A stretch of DNA of 64,000 nucleotides from Eubacteriales bacterium. Lineage in GTDB: Bacteria; Bacillota_A; Clostridia; Christensenellales; Aristaeellaceae. The stretch covers positions 113,936 to 177,935 of the forward strand of contig JARKQG010000075.1 in NCBI GenBank assembly GCA_029974035.1. Direction: 5' to 3'. Made by a program: the position numbers and the translations under genes. Positions within the stretch are counted from its first letter, which is position 1, and each line of letters begins with the position of its first letter. Under the pieces are notes generated by a model. The model searched no databases. It saw nothing but the letters and a program-made list of their open reading frames with translations, and was not told the DNA's origin. This document shows, piece after piece, positions 24,278-33,529 of the stretch.

Positions 24278-25906
24278 ATGATGCATTCGGTCAAAAAGAT
24301 CCTGGCGCTCGTGCTCACCCTGGCGCTCGCGCTGTCCGTCGGCGGGTTTGCTGCCGCGGAGGGCGGCGAAAAGGTTCTGAAGGTCCACATCGAGACCGAG
24401 GTGGCCTCGCTGGACCCGCAGGTCGCCACGGACGGCACGTCCTTTGAAGTCATCGCGGACTTCACCGACGGCCTCTACCAGATGGACGCCAACGGTGCCC
24501 CGGTGCCCGCGCTGGCCGCCGACACCCAGGTGAGCGAAGACGGCCTCGTCTACACCTTCAAGATCCGCGACGACGCCTTCTGGTCCAACGGCGATCCGGT
24601 GACGGCCGACGACTTTGTCTACGGCTGGCAGCGCGCCTGCGATCCCGCTTTTGCCAGCGAGTACGCCTTCATGATCTATGAAGTCGCGCTGATCAAAAAC
24701 GGCGCGGCCGTCAACAAGGGCGAAATGCCCGTCGAGGAGCTGGGCGTGAAGGCCGTGGACGAGAAGACCCTCGAGGTCACCCTCGAAAGCCCCGTCAGCT
24801 TCTTCACGAGCATTCTGTACTTCCCGACCTTCTACCCGGTCAACCGCGCCTTCTGCAAGGCGGCCGGCGATACCTACGCCACCAGCCCCGAAACCGTGCT
24901 CTCCAATGGCGCCTTTGTGCTGACCAGCTATGAGCCCGCCGCCACCAGCTTCACGCTGGCGAAGAACGACAAGTACTACGACGCGGGGCGCGTCCAGCTG
25001 GACGGCCTGGCCTACCAGGTCATCAAGGACAGCCAGACGGCCCTTCTCAGCTACCAGAACGGCGATTTGGACGTCGTCACCCTGTCGGGCGACCAGGTGG
25101 AGCTGGTGCAGGACGACCCGGAGTTCACCCCCATCAACGCCGGCTACCTGTGGTATGTGACCGTCAACCAGGCCCAGTATCCGGAGCTGGCCAACGTCAA
25201 CTTCCGCAAGGCGCTGGCCGCCGCCTATGACCGCGACGCCATCGCCGTCGCCATCGTCAAGGACGGCTCCACGCCCGCCACCTTCGCGGTGCCCGCCGGC
25301 TTCGCCTACGGCCCGGACGGCAAGGACTTCCGCGAAACCGGCTACACCTACGAGGGCTTTGACAAGGAGTCCGCCAAGAAGTTTTACGAGGCCGCCTGCG
25401 CCGAGCTGGGCGCCTCCAGCTTCAACCTGACGCTCCTGGTGGAGGACGACGCCACCGCCCAGAACGTGGCCGCCTTCATCCAGAACGAGTGGATGAGCAC
25501 CCTGCCCGGCGTCACCGTCGAGCTGAAGGTGGAAACCAAGAAGCAGCGCGTGGAGGACATCCAGAACGGCAATTACAACGTGTGCCTCACCCGCTGGGGC
25601 CCGGACTACGCCGACCCCATGACCTACCTCAACATGTGGATCACCGACAACTCCAACAACTACGGCCTGTGGTCCAACGCCGAGTACGACGAGATCATCA
25701 AAAGCTGTATCTCCGGCGAGTTGGCGCTGGACAGGGAAGCCCGCTGGCAGGCCCTCAAGGACGCGGAGAAGATCGTCATGGACAACATGGTGATCCTGCC
25801 GGTCTACCAGAAGGCCAACGCGATGATGATCAAGACCGGCGTCGCCGGCATTGAGTGCCACGCCATCGCGCTCAACCGCGTGTTCAAGAACACCGTCAAA
25901 GAATGA
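24278..25906 (+). CDS. oppA: Oligopeptide ABC transporter substrate-binding protein
   Basis: 542 residues, SBP family 5. A signal peptide (ILALVLTLALALSVGGFAAA) is followed by EGGEKVLKVHIETEVASLDPQ and the family segment DDAFWSNGDPVTADDFVYGWQR. No lipobox cysteine is present, which is unusual for a monoderm binding protein. It delivers peptides to the membrane complex encoded by the four genes downstream. Two adjacent ATGs (24278 and 24281) are possible; AGGG lies 4 and 7 bases before them. A strong hairpin separates it from oppB, expected to keep oppA mRNA more abundant. Confidence 0.92.
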   Translation: MMHSVKKILALVLTLALALSVGGFAAAEGGEKVLKVHIETEVASLDPQVATDGTSFEVIADFTDGLYQMDANGAPVPALAADTQVSEDGLVYTFKIRDDAFWSNGDPVTADDFVYGWQRACDPAFASEYAFMIYEVALIKNGAAVNKGEMPVEELGVKAVDEKTLEVTLESPVSFFTSILYFPTFYPVNRAFCKAAGDTYATSPETVLSNGAFVLTSYEPAATSFTLAKNDKYYDAGRVQLDGLAYQVIKDSQTALLSYQNGDLDVVTLSGDQVELVQDDPEFTPINAGYLWYVTVNQAQYPELANVNFRKALAAAYDRDAIAVAIVKDGSTPATFAVPAGFAYGPDGKDFRETGYTYEGFDKESAKKFYEAACAELGASSFNLTLLVEDDATAQNVAAFIQNEWMSTLPGVTVELKVETKKQRVEDIQNGNYNVCLTRWGPDYADPMTYLNMWITDNSNNYGLWSNAEYDEIIKSCISGELALDREARWQALKDAEKIVMDNMVILPVYQKANAMMIKTGVAGIECHAIALNRVFKNTVKE

Positions 25907-25925
25907 TGCTGATGTGAACCCGATC

Positions 25926-25957
25926 AGCCGCGCAGCGATTTTCGTCGCTGCGCGGCT
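25926..25957 (+). other. Intercistronic hairpin between oppA and oppB
   Basis: AGCCGCGCAGCGA and TCGCTGCGCGGCT form a perfect 13-base-pair stem with a TTTTCG loop and no following T run. It probably stabilises oppA mRNA or partly limits read-through. Confidence 0.65.
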
Positions 25958-26031
25958 GGACTGTTGGCGGGGAGAAGCCCCGTCCGCCGCGCCGCGCGGC
26001 CTCCATTTTGCCGTTAAGGGGAGCTCTAAGG

Positions 26032-26973
26032 ATGCGAAAGTACATCGGAAAACGGCTCCTGATCTCGGTGGGCACGCTGCTCACCGTGATCCTGATTCTG
26101 TTTTCGCTCTTGCAGCTGATGCCCGGATCGCCGTTCAACGACGAAAAGCTGAACGCCGACCAGCGCGCGCAGCTCTATTTGAAGTACGGGCTGGATCAGC
26201 CGATCTACGTGCAGTTCTTTAAATACGTCGCCAACATGGCGCGGGGCGATTTCGGCGTCAGCTACACCATCAGCAAGAATACGCCCATCTCGCAGCTTTT
26301 GCAGACCCGCCTGCCCATCAGCCTGCGGATCGGCGGCCAGGCGGTACTTCTGGGCGCGCTGATCGGCCTGATCCTGGGCATCATCGCGGCCATCCGCCAC
26401 AATACCGTCTGGGATACCCTCACCACGATCATCTCCGTCATCGGCGTCAGCGTGCCGTCCTATGTGTTCGCGCTGGGGCTGGCGTATGTGTTCGGCTACC
26501 AGCTGAGATGGCTGCCGCTTCTGTACAGCCCGGAGCTTCCCTTTGAATCCTCCGTGTTGCCGTCCATCGCCCTGTGCATGTTCACCATCGCCTCCATTGC
26601 GCGCTTCGCGCGCAGCGAAATGCTGGAAGTGCTGGGCAGCGATTATCTGCTGCTGGCCGAGAGCAAGGGCGTGTACGGGTTCCGGCTGATCTGGCGGCAC
26701 GTTTTGCGCAACGCGCTGATCCCGGTGATCACGGTGCTGGCGCCGCTGATCGTCGGGCTGATGACCGGCAGCCTCGTGGTGGAGAAGATCTTCTCCATCC
26801 CCGGCATCGGGAGCCTCCTGGTTACGGCCATCCAGTCCAACGACTACAACGTGGTTGTCGTGCTCAGCTTCATCTACAGCGCCATGTACATCGGCATTAT
26901 GCTGATCGTGGACATCCTCTACGGCGTGATCGATCCGCGCATCCGCCTGAGCAAGGAGGCCGCCCATGAATAA
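26032..26973 (+). CDS. oppB: Oligopeptide ABC transporter permease OppB
   Basis: 313 residues, about six membrane helices, beginning MRKYIGKRLLISVGTLLTV as in OppB/DppB proteins. LQLMPGSPF and the EAA-type loop LLLAESKGVYGFRLIWRHV for docking to the ATPases are present. ATG 26032 has AAGGGGAG 8 bases upstream. It overlaps oppC by 8 bases, so the two permeases are translated in step. Confidence 0.92.
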   Translation: MRKYIGKRLLISVGTLLTVILILFSLLQLMPGSPFNDEKLNADQRAQLYLKYGLDQPIYVQFFKYVANMARGDFGVSYTISKNTPISQLLQTRLPISLRIGGQAVLLGALIGLILGIIAAIRHNTVWDTLTTIISVIGVSVPSYVFALGLAYVFGYQLRWLPLLYSPELPFESSVLPSIALCMFTIASIARFARSEMLEVLGSDYLLLAESKGVYGFRLIWRHVLRNALIPVITVLAPLIVGLMTGSLVVEKIFSIPGIGSLLVTAIQSNDYNVVVVLSFIYSAMYIGIMLIVDILYGVIDPRIRLSKEAAHE

Positions 26974-28015
26974 GGAGAGCGCCGCCATCGATTTCCTGCC
27001 CGGCGATTTTGAGCTCAAGGGCGCGGAAAACACCCGCATTGACGCGAATTTCGCCAGCCAGAGCTTCTGGGAGGACGCGCTTTCGCGCTTTCGCGCCAAC
27101 CGGGGCGCGGTGTTTTCGCTGATCGTGATCCTGCTGATCGTGCTTCTGGCCATTCTGGGGCCCGTCATCAGTCCCTACACCTATCAGGAACAGAACATCA
27201 AGGCCACCAACTTCGCGCCCCGGGTGCCGGTACTGGAAAACCTGGGCATCCTGGACGGCAGCGAAACCATCAAGACCTCCACCGGCACCAAGGAGAAAAA
27301 CGCCTACGTGGACAAGATCACCGGCGCCAAGAGCGATCTCTACTACTGGTTTGGCTCCGACGCCCTGGGCCGCGACATCTGGACCCGCACCTGGACGGGC
27401 ACCCGCGTGAGCCTGTACATCGCGCTGGTGGCGGTTTTGATCGACATGCTGCTGGGCATGGGCTACGGCCTCGTCTCCGGCTACTTCGGCGGCCGGGTGG
27501 ACTCGGTGATGCAGCGGTTTACCGAGATCGTCAACTCTATCCCCACGCTGGTCATCGTGACGCTTCTGATGCTGGTTTTGAAGCCGGGCCTTTTCACCAT
27601 CACGCTGGCGCTGATGATCACCGGCTGGATCGGCATGAGCCGCATCGCCCGGGCACAGATGCTGAAGCTGAAGGAGCAGGAGTTCGTGCTGGCCAGCCAC
27701 ACGCTGGGCGCGTCGAACTTTCGCGTGATCTTCAGCGAAATTCTGCCCAACATCATCGGCCAGCTGATCACCAACACGATGTTTTCCATCCCCAATGCCA
27801 TCTTCACCGAGGCGTTTCTCAGCTTCGTGGGCCTGGGAATCCCGGAGCCGATGTGCTCGCTGGGCTCCTTGATCTCCTACGCCTTCAAGAATTTTACCAC
27901 CCACCCCTTCCAGATTGTGCCGCCGGTGGTGGTGCTGGCGCTTTTGATGCTGTGCTTCAACATGCTGGCGGACGGCCTCAGGGACGCCTTTGACCCCAAA
28001 ATGAAGGAAATGTGA
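26966..28015 (+). CDS. oppC: Oligopeptide ABC transporter permease OppC
   Basis: 349 residues. A cytosolic N terminus is followed by a membrane helix (LIVILLIVLLAILGPVI), an extracytoplasmic stretch, FGSDALGRDIWTRTWTGTR, which is characteristic of OppC/DppC, and five more helices. The EAA loop is VLASHTLGASNFRVIFSEILP. It pairs with OppB to form the channel for peptides. Start overlaps the oppB stop. Confidence 0.92.
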   Translation: MNKESAAIDFLPGDFELKGAENTRIDANFASQSFWEDALSRFRANRGAVFSLIVILLIVLLAILGPVISPYTYQEQNIKATNFAPRVPVLENLGILDGSETIKTSTGTKEKNAYVDKITGAKSDLYYWFGSDALGRDIWTRTWTGTRVSLYIALVAVLIDMLLGMGYGLVSGYFGGRVDSVMQRFTEIVNSIPTLVIVTLLMLVLKPGLFTITLALMITGWIGMSRIARAQMLKLKEQEFVLASHTLGASNFRVIFSEILPNIIGQLITNTMFSIPNAIFTEAFLSFVGLGIPEPMCSLGSLISYAFKNFTTHPFQIVPPVVVLALLMLCFNMLADGLRDAFDPKMKEM

Positions 28016-28025
28016 GGTGGCGGCG

Positions 28026-29102
28026 ATGGAATATAAGCGAGAGCGCATCCTGTCGATCCGGAACCTCGACGTCTCCTTCCGCACCACGGCGGGGGCGGTG
28101 CACGCGCTGCGCGGCGTGGACCTGGACCTGTACCGGGGCGAGACCGTGGCGGTGGTGGGGGAGTCCGGCTCCGGCAAGTCCGTCACCATGAAGGCGGTCA
28201 TGGGCATCCTGGACCGTAACAGCACCGTGAATTCCGGCGAAATCCTGTTCACCTACGACGAGAACGGCCGGAAAAAGAGCGTGGATATCCTCCGGCTGGC
28301 GAAAAAGCAGATTCGCCGCACCATCAACGGCCAGCACATCGCCATGGTCTTTCAGGACCCGATGACCTCCCTGGACCCGACCATGGCCATCGGCAAGCAG
28401 ATCATGGAGGGCATGCTGCTGCATAAGCGGATGGACAGGCGGCAGGCCTGGGACCGGGCGGTGGAGCTTCTGCGCACCGCGGGCATCCCGGAGCCGGAAA
28501 AGCGCATGAAGAATTACCCGCACCAGCTCTCCGGCGGCATGCGGCAGCGGGTGGTGATCGCCATCGCGCTGGCGCTGGACCCGGACGTGCTGATCTGCGA
28601 CGAGCCCACCACCGCGCTGGACGTGACGATCCAGGCCAAAATTCTGGAACTGATCCGCGACATCCAGCGGCGCACCGGGGTTTCGGTGCTCTACATCACC
28701 CACGATTTGGGCGTGGTGGCCAAGGTGGCCGACTACGTGAACGTGATGTACGCCGGGAAGATTGTGGAAAAGGGCGCCATTGACGAGATCTTCTACGATC
28801 CGCGCCATCCCTATACCTGGGGCCTGCTCTCCGCCATGCCGGACCTGGACACCCGGGACGAGCGCCTCTACGCCATTCCCGGCAGTCCGCCCAACCTGAT
28901 GCACGAGCGGCCGGGCGACGCCTTTGCGCCCCGGAACATCTTCGCGCTCCACATTGACGACCGCGTGGCGCCGCCCTTTTTCAAGGTGTCCGACACCCAC
29001 TACGCCGCCACGTGGCTGCTGGACGAGCGCGCGCCGAAGGTGGAAATGCCCGCCGAGCTGCGCGAGCGCATTGAGCGCATGAAAAAGGAGGCGGGAAGAT
29101 GA
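28026..29102 (+). CDS. oppD: Oligopeptide ABC transporter ATP-binding protein OppD
   Basis: 358 residues. Walker [14 protein letters not shown], signature [16 protein letters not shown], Walker [16 protein letters not shown] and switch His in YITHDLGV. The C-terminal oligopeptide extension (ETWGLL-type region with GSPPNLM) is present, though the usual cysteines of the FeS-like tail are not evident. ATG 28026 has GAGG 8 bases upstream; the GTG at 28017 has none. It overlaps oppF by 4 bases. Confidence 0.92.
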   Translation: MEYKRERILSIRNLDVSFRTTAGAVHALRGVDLDLYRGETVAVVGESGSGKSVTMKAVMGILDRNSTVNSGEILFTYDENGRKKSVDILRLAKKQIRRTINGQHIAMVFQDPMTSLDPTMAIGKQIMEGMLLHKRMDRRQAWDRAVELLRTAGIPEPEKRMKNYPHQLSGGMRQRVVIAIALALDPDVLICDEPTTALDVTIQAKILELIRDIQRRTGVSVLYITHDLGVVAKVADYVNVMYAGKIVEKGAIDEIFYDPRHPYTWGLLSAMPDLDTRDERLYAIPGSPPNLMHERPGDAFAPRNIFALHIDDRVAPPFFKVSDTHYAATWLLDERAPKVEMPAELRERIERMKKEAGR

Positions 29103-30031
29103 GCGCGCCGCTTCTGAAAGTGGAAAATCTCAAGCAGCACTTTGAGATCTCAAAGAAATTCACCGTCAAGGCGGTGGACGGCGTCAGTTTTGACATCCAC
29201 CCCGGCGAAGTGTTCGGCCTGGTGGGGGAGTCCGGATCGGGCAAGTCCACCATCGGCCGCAGCGTCATCCGGCTGTACGAGCCCACGGCGGGCCGCATCA
29301 CCTTTGACGGCATGGATGTGAGCGGCAAACTCGGCAGCGAGGCCGAAAAGCGGCTGCGCATCGGCATGCAGATGATCTTCCAGGACCCGATGGCCTGCCT
29401 GAACCCCCGCAAGAAGGTTTCAGACATCATTGCCCAGGGCCTTGACATCCACTGCCTGTACGCCAGCCAGAAGGAGCGCAACGAAAAGGTGGCCCGCATC
29501 CTGGAGGAGGTGGGCCTGGCGCCGGAGCACGCCTCCCGCTACCCGCACCAGTTTTCCGGCGGTCAGCGCCAGCGCATCGGCATCGCCCGGGCGCTGATCA
29601 TGAACCCCAAATTGATCATCGCCGACGAGTGCATCTCGGCGCTGGACGTGTCCATCCAGGCCCAGGTGGTGAACCTGATGAAGGACATCCAGCAGACCAC
29701 CGGATGCGCGTACCTGTTCATCGCCCACGATCTTTCGATGGTCAAATACATCTCCGACCGCATTGGCGTACTGCACCTGGGGCACATGGTGGAAACCGGC
29801 AGCCGCGAGGAGATCTTTTCCCGGCCGGTGCACCCCTACACGCGGAGCCTCCTCTCCGCCATCCCGCACCCGAACCCGGCGGTGGAAAAAAGCCGGGTGG
29901 CCATGGCCTACGATTACCGGGCCTACGGCGTGGACTACCTGAAGGGCGCCGTCCACTTGGTGGAGGGCACCCACCACGTGCTGGCCACCGACGAGGAATT
30001 TGCGAAGTGGACGGAAGAAACGGCGCATTGA
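29099..30031 (+). CDS. oppF: Oligopeptide ABC transporter ATP-binding protein OppF
   Basis: 310 residues. Walker [15 protein letters not shown], signature YPHQFSGGQRQRIGIARAL, Walker B PKLIIADECISALD and His in FIAHDLSMV. The PVHPYTRSLLSAIPHPNP tail is typical of OppF/DppF. The start ATG overlaps the oppD TGA. It is the last gene of the five-gene importer and is followed by a strong hairpin terminator. Confidence 0.92.
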   Translation: MSAPLLKVENLKQHFEISKKFTVKAVDGVSFDIHPGEVFGLVGESGSGKSTIGRSVIRLYEPTAGRITFDGMDVSGKLGSEAEKRLRIGMQMIFQDPMACLNPRKKVSDIIAQGLDIHCLYASQKERNEKVARILEEVGLAPEHASRYPHQFSGGQRQRIGIARALIMNPKLIIADECISALDVSIQAQVVNLMKDIQQTTGCAYLFIAHDLSMVKYISDRIGVLHLGHMVETGSREEIFSRPVHPYTRSLLSAIPHPNPAVEKSRVAMAYDYRAYGVDYLKGAVHLVEGTHHVLATDEEFAKWTEETAH

Positions 30032-30050
30032 CCCATGCCCGTCCATAAAC

Positions 30051-30085
30051 GCGGCCCCGCAGGGTTCTGCGGGGCCGCGCCTTTT
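30051..30085. terminator. Terminator between convergent oppF and UroD-like genes
   Basis: GCGGCCCCGCAG (30051-30062) and CTGCGGGGCCGC (30067-30078) form a 12-base-pair stem followed by GCCTTTT. Confidence 0.82.
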
Positions 30086-30091
30086 CGCGGG

Positions 30092-31153
30092 CTATTTCCA
30101 GCGCGCCTCGGCGCGGTTCAAAAGCGTTTCCGCGTCGCGCATGGACATGTCCGGGAAGATGAAGTACAGGCGCTGCTTGCCGTAGCGGTCCATCAGCCGC
30201 TCCGCGCCGCGGATCCAGTCCCCGACGCCGCCGTCGTAGAGCTGGATCCACAGGCTCTTGCCGGCGGCGGTCACCTGATCGTAGATCACGTCCCACTGGG
30301 GGCAGGCGCCGTCGGGCTGACCGGCGCCGCAGGTCCACTGCAGCGCGTCCAGCTTCTCCAGATCCATGACAGCCGGCACGTGGCGGATGGCGTCCTTGCC
30401 GTCCAGGTGGTAGAGAGAATGGTCCAGCCGGCGGGTCTGCTTCTCCAATGAGGGCAGCACAAACCGGCGGAACTGGGCCGGGGACAGCATGGCCGAGAAG
30501 TCGCACTGGATCTTGGCCACGCGCCCCGCGCCGCGGATGTGGAAGCAGGTGTAGCTCTGGGTGCCGTCGGGCTCCGCGATCACCTCCCGGAAGGCGTCGT
30601 AGTAGCGGAAGTAGGCGTCGTCGATCTGGGCAATCCGCGCCTCCACCAGTTCCGGGTCGTCCATCAGGTCGTAGAGGGCCTCCTCGGTGCCCCGCATGGC
30701 GGAGTAGATGTCGATGTTTTCGATGATGTCCGGCATGTCCACCAGGCACTCGCCGTCAAGCGTCGCCCTGATCTTCTTTACCAGCGCGTAGTGCATCTTC
30801 CACCAGCGGTTTTCCGGGTCGAAGGCCAGCGGCGGATGGTTTTCAAGGTCTTTAATGGACTTGTCGTACCACACGGTGTCCCAGGCAAAGCGGGGCTCGG
30901 TGCCCAGGTACAGCGCGAGCGACCCCGGCCCCAGGTCCGCCGCCAGGGAAGGGTAGGCGTCGGCCAGGTAGGTTTTGCGGGCCATTTCATTGCGCATCCG
31001 CGCGATCAGGTAGTCGGCGTCCGTCCAGTACGCCTCCGGCGTCTCCGGACGCGGCACGCGGGCCGCGTCCTCCGCCTCCGCCACCACGTACATCAGCGGC
31101 AGTCCCTCGTTTTTGCCGCGCCACCAGGCCTCAAAGCGATTATTGAGCGTCAT
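30092..31153 (-). CDS. Uroporphyrinogen decarboxylase-like protein
   Basis: 353 residues of the UroD/MtaA-like TIM-barrel family, which includes heme-pathway decarboxylases and corrinoid methyltransferases. Visible landmarks are MPDIIENIDIYSAMRG, a CFHIRGAGRVAKIQCDFSAM stretch, SLYHLDGKDAIRHV and LQWTCGAG with a possible metal-binding His and Cys. No corrinoid protein or heme gene is nearby. It overlaps the GH95 fucosidase by 14 bases and so belongs to the sugar operon, which makes a heme role unlikely. ATG 31153 has GGAGGA about 7 bases upstream. The reaction is unknown. Confidence 0.78.
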   Translation of the reverse strand: MTLNNRFEAWWRGKNEGLPLMYVVAEAEDAARVPRPETPEAYWTDADYLIARMRNEMARKTYLADAYPSLAADLGPGSLALYLGTEPRFAWDTVWYDKSIKDLENHPPLAFDPENRWWKMHYALVKKIRATLDGECLVDMPDIIENIDIYSAMRGTEEALYDLMDDPELVEARIAQIDDAYFRYYDAFREVIAEPDGTQSYTCFHIRGAGRVAKIQCDFSAMLSPAQFRRFVLPSLEKQTRRLDHSLYHLDGKDAIRHVPAVMDLEKLDALQWTCGAGQPDGACPQWDVIYDQVTAAGKSLWIQLYDGGVGDWIRGAERLMDRYGKQRLYFIFPDMSMRDAETLLNRAEARWK

Positions 31154-33515
31154 GTGCATCTCCTCCCATGCGGTGAAGGGTTTGGGTTTTCGTCTGGAAG
31201 CGCCATTCCATCCGAGCGGGGTCCTCCGGCCGGACGGCGAGGCTTTCGCCGTTGACCCGGATGGAAAGCGCGCGCCCGTCCGAGCGCGTCAGGCATAGCC
31301 GCGTCACGCAGCCGTCCGCAAAGTCAAAGTCCACCAGCGCGCCCGGCGCGCGAAGGCCGCGGACCGCGCCCTCCCGCCAGGCGGCGGGGCGGGCGGGGAG
31401 GATCGCAATTTCTCCGGCGCGCGCCCGCAGCAGCATTTCAAGGATTCCCGCGCAGGCGCCGAAATTGCCGTCGATCTGAAAGGGCGGGTGGGCGCCCAGC
31501 AGGCTGATGTAGCTGCCCCCGTCGGTCAGATTCATCCCGGCGCCCGCCGCCACCGGCCTGAGCTGCCGCCGCAGAAGCGCCAGCGCCCGGTCGCCGTCCC
31601 CCAGCCGCGCCCAGAGGCAGATCTTCCAGCCCAGGCTCCAGCCGGTGCCGCCGAACCCCCGGGCGAGGAGCGTTTTCCGGCAGGCCTCCGCCAGCGGCCC
31701 CTCCGGCGGGATGGCCTCGCCGGGGTACAGGCCGTACAGGTGAGACACGTGGCGGTGGCGAGGCTCGTCTTCCTCGTATTCCCGGTCCCACTCCAGCAGC
31801 CGTCCGGAGGGCGCGATGTCCGGACCGGGCACCTCCGTTAGCGCCGCGCGGGTCTCCGCCGCCATCGCCTCGTCGAGGTCCAGCTCGGAAAGCGCAAAGA
31901 GGTAGTCCTCCAGCACTTCGCGGACGATCTGGTCGCTCATTGAGGCGCGCCGGGCCACCTTGCAGACGCGGCCCTCGTACAGGAAGGCGTTCTCCGGCGA
32001 CGTGGCGGGGGAGAGAAAGCGCGCCCCGTCCGCCTCCGCCATCGCGTCCAGGAAAAACCGGGCGGCCAGCCGCAGCGCCGGCAGCGCGCGGTCCTTCAAA
32101 AACGCCCGGTCGCCGCCGTAGCGGTAGTGCCGCGTCAGGTGCTGGCATAGCCAGCCGTAGCCCATCGGCCAGAAGGCGCAGCCCGCAAAGCCCCGGCGGC
32201 CTTCGCCCACGGGGTTTGAAAGCCCCCAGAGGTCGGTGTTGTGGTGGGCCGCCGCGCCCCGCGCGCCGTAGTGCAGGCGGGCGGTTTTTTGGCCGGTGTC
32301 GGAGAGCCGGTCCACCAGGTCGAACAGCGGCGCGTGCAGTTCCGGAAGATTTGACGCCTCGGCGGGCCAGTAGTTCATCTGGAGGTTGATGTTGAGGGTA
32401 TGATTGCAGCTCCACACGGCGCGCAGATCCTGATTCCAGATGCCCTGCAGGTTCATCGGCTGGGTGCCGGGGCGCGAGGCGGCAATCATCAGGTAGCGCC
32501 CGTAATCAAAGGCCAGAGCGCAGAAGTCGTTGTCGTCCGGGTGTGCTTCGAGCGTCCGCAGCCGCTCGTCGGTGGGGAGGGCGGCGTAGTCGCCCCCGGC
32601 AAGCGAAAGGGACGCGCGGCCGAAGAGCGCGCGGTGGTCCGCGATGTGGGCGCGCCGGGCGGCCTCGTAGTCAAGGCCGGAGAGGGCGGAAAGGTCCGCC
32701 TCGCACAGGGCGATCTCGTCGGCGCCGTCAAGGAAGGGGTGGCGGTCGTGACCGCGGAAGCTGGTGCGGGCGGCCAGCGCGATCACCGCCTCCGACGCGC
32801 CGCGCACGAGGAGGGCGCCGCCTTCGGCGGTCACGCTTCCGTCGCAGCGGGCGACCAGGGCGGCGGCACGGCAGCGCATGCCGCGCTTTTCCGGCGCGTC
32901 ATGGTAGCGCACCGGGTCCGGACAGTCGAGGTAGGAGGGCACCACGTCCGAAGGGGCGAGGGCGTCCAGCTCGATCCGACGGCCCCGGGCTGCCGCCCTG
33001 TGGCGCAGCGGGCTGGTCAGCCGCAGCGAAAAGGCCAGCATACCGGGGGCGTCCGCCGCCAGGCGAAGAAGGAGCACCCGGGCCGGATGGGAAACAAAGC
33101 ACTCCATCTCGTACCGGACGCCGCCTCGGGAAAACCGGACGGCGTGGACCGCGTCGGCCAGGCGCAGTTCCCGGCGGTAGGCGTCGGCGGGGGCGGCGTC
33201 CTCAAAATCGACCCGCAGGTCGCCCAGTGGCAGGTAGGACTGGGTGAAGCCGCCCAGCATCCGATCCTCAATCAGCCGCTGGGCCTCGTGCAGCCTCCCG
33301 TCAAGGGCGAGGCGCCGCGCCTCGGGGTACAGCGCCGCGGCTGCGGGGTTGTTCCGGTCCTGGGGGTAGCCGGACCAGAGCGTATCCTCGTTGAGGGCGA
33401 TGCGCTCCCGCATCGGATCGCCAAAGACCATCGCGCCCAGGCGGCCGTTGCCCAGCGGCAGCGCTTCTTCCCAGGCGGCGGCGGGGCGGTTGTACCAGAG
33501 CGTTCTTTCGGGCAT
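31140..33515 (-). CDS. GH95 alpha-L-fucosidase
   Basis: 791 residues, the usual GH95 size without extra modules. An N-terminal beta-sandwich (WEEALPLGNGRLGAMVFG, NEDTLWSGYP) precedes an (alpha/alpha)6 barrel. Catalytic landmarks are NINLQMNYWPAEASN (two Asn, near residues 371-373), GRLLEWDREYEEDEPRHRHVSH (general acid Glu, near 574) and PPFQIDGNFG (Asp, near 682). The family inverts alpha-1,2-fucosyl or alpha-galactosyl linkages. No signal peptide is present, so it acts in the cytosol after uptake. GGGGAGGG precedes ATG 33515. It lies in an operon between lacI and the UroD-like gene. Confidence 0.93.
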   Translation of the reverse strand: MPERTLWYNRPAAAWEEALPLGNGRLGAMVFGDPMRERIALNEDTLWSGYPQDRNNPAAAALYPEARRLALDGRLHEAQRLIEDRMLGGFTQSYLPLGDLRVDFEDAAPADAYRRELRLADAVHAVRFSRGGVRYEMECFVSHPARVLLLRLAADAPGMLAFSLRLTSPLRHRAAARGRRIELDALAPSDVVPSYLDCPDPVRYHDAPEKRGMRCRAAALVARCDGSVTAEGGALLVRGASEAVIALAARTSFRGHDRHPFLDGADEIALCEADLSALSGLDYEAARRAHIADHRALFGRASLSLAGGDYAALPTDERLRTLEAHPDDNDFCALAFDYGRYLMIAASRPGTQPMNLQGIWNQDLRAVWSCNHTLNINLQMNYWPAEASNLPELHAPLFDLVDRLSDTGQKTARLHYGARGAAAHHNTDLWGLSNPVGEGRRGFAGCAFWPMGYGWLCQHLTRHYRYGGDRAFLKDRALPALRLAARFFLDAMAEADGARFLSPATSPENAFLYEGRVCKVARRASMSDQIVREVLEDYLFALSELDLDEAMAAETRAALTEVPGPDIAPSGRLLEWDREYEEDEPRHRHVSHLYGLYPGEAIPPEGPLAEACRKTLLARGFGGTGWSLGWKICLWARLGDGDRALALLRRQLRPVAAGAGMNLTDGGSYISLLGAHPPFQIDGNFGACAGILEMLLRARAGEIAILPARPAAWREGAVRGLRAPGALVDFDFADGCVTRLCLTRSDGRALSIRVNGESLAVRPEDPARMEWRFQTKTQTLHRMGGDAHDAQ

Positions 33516-33529
33516 GGTCGTCCCTCCCC

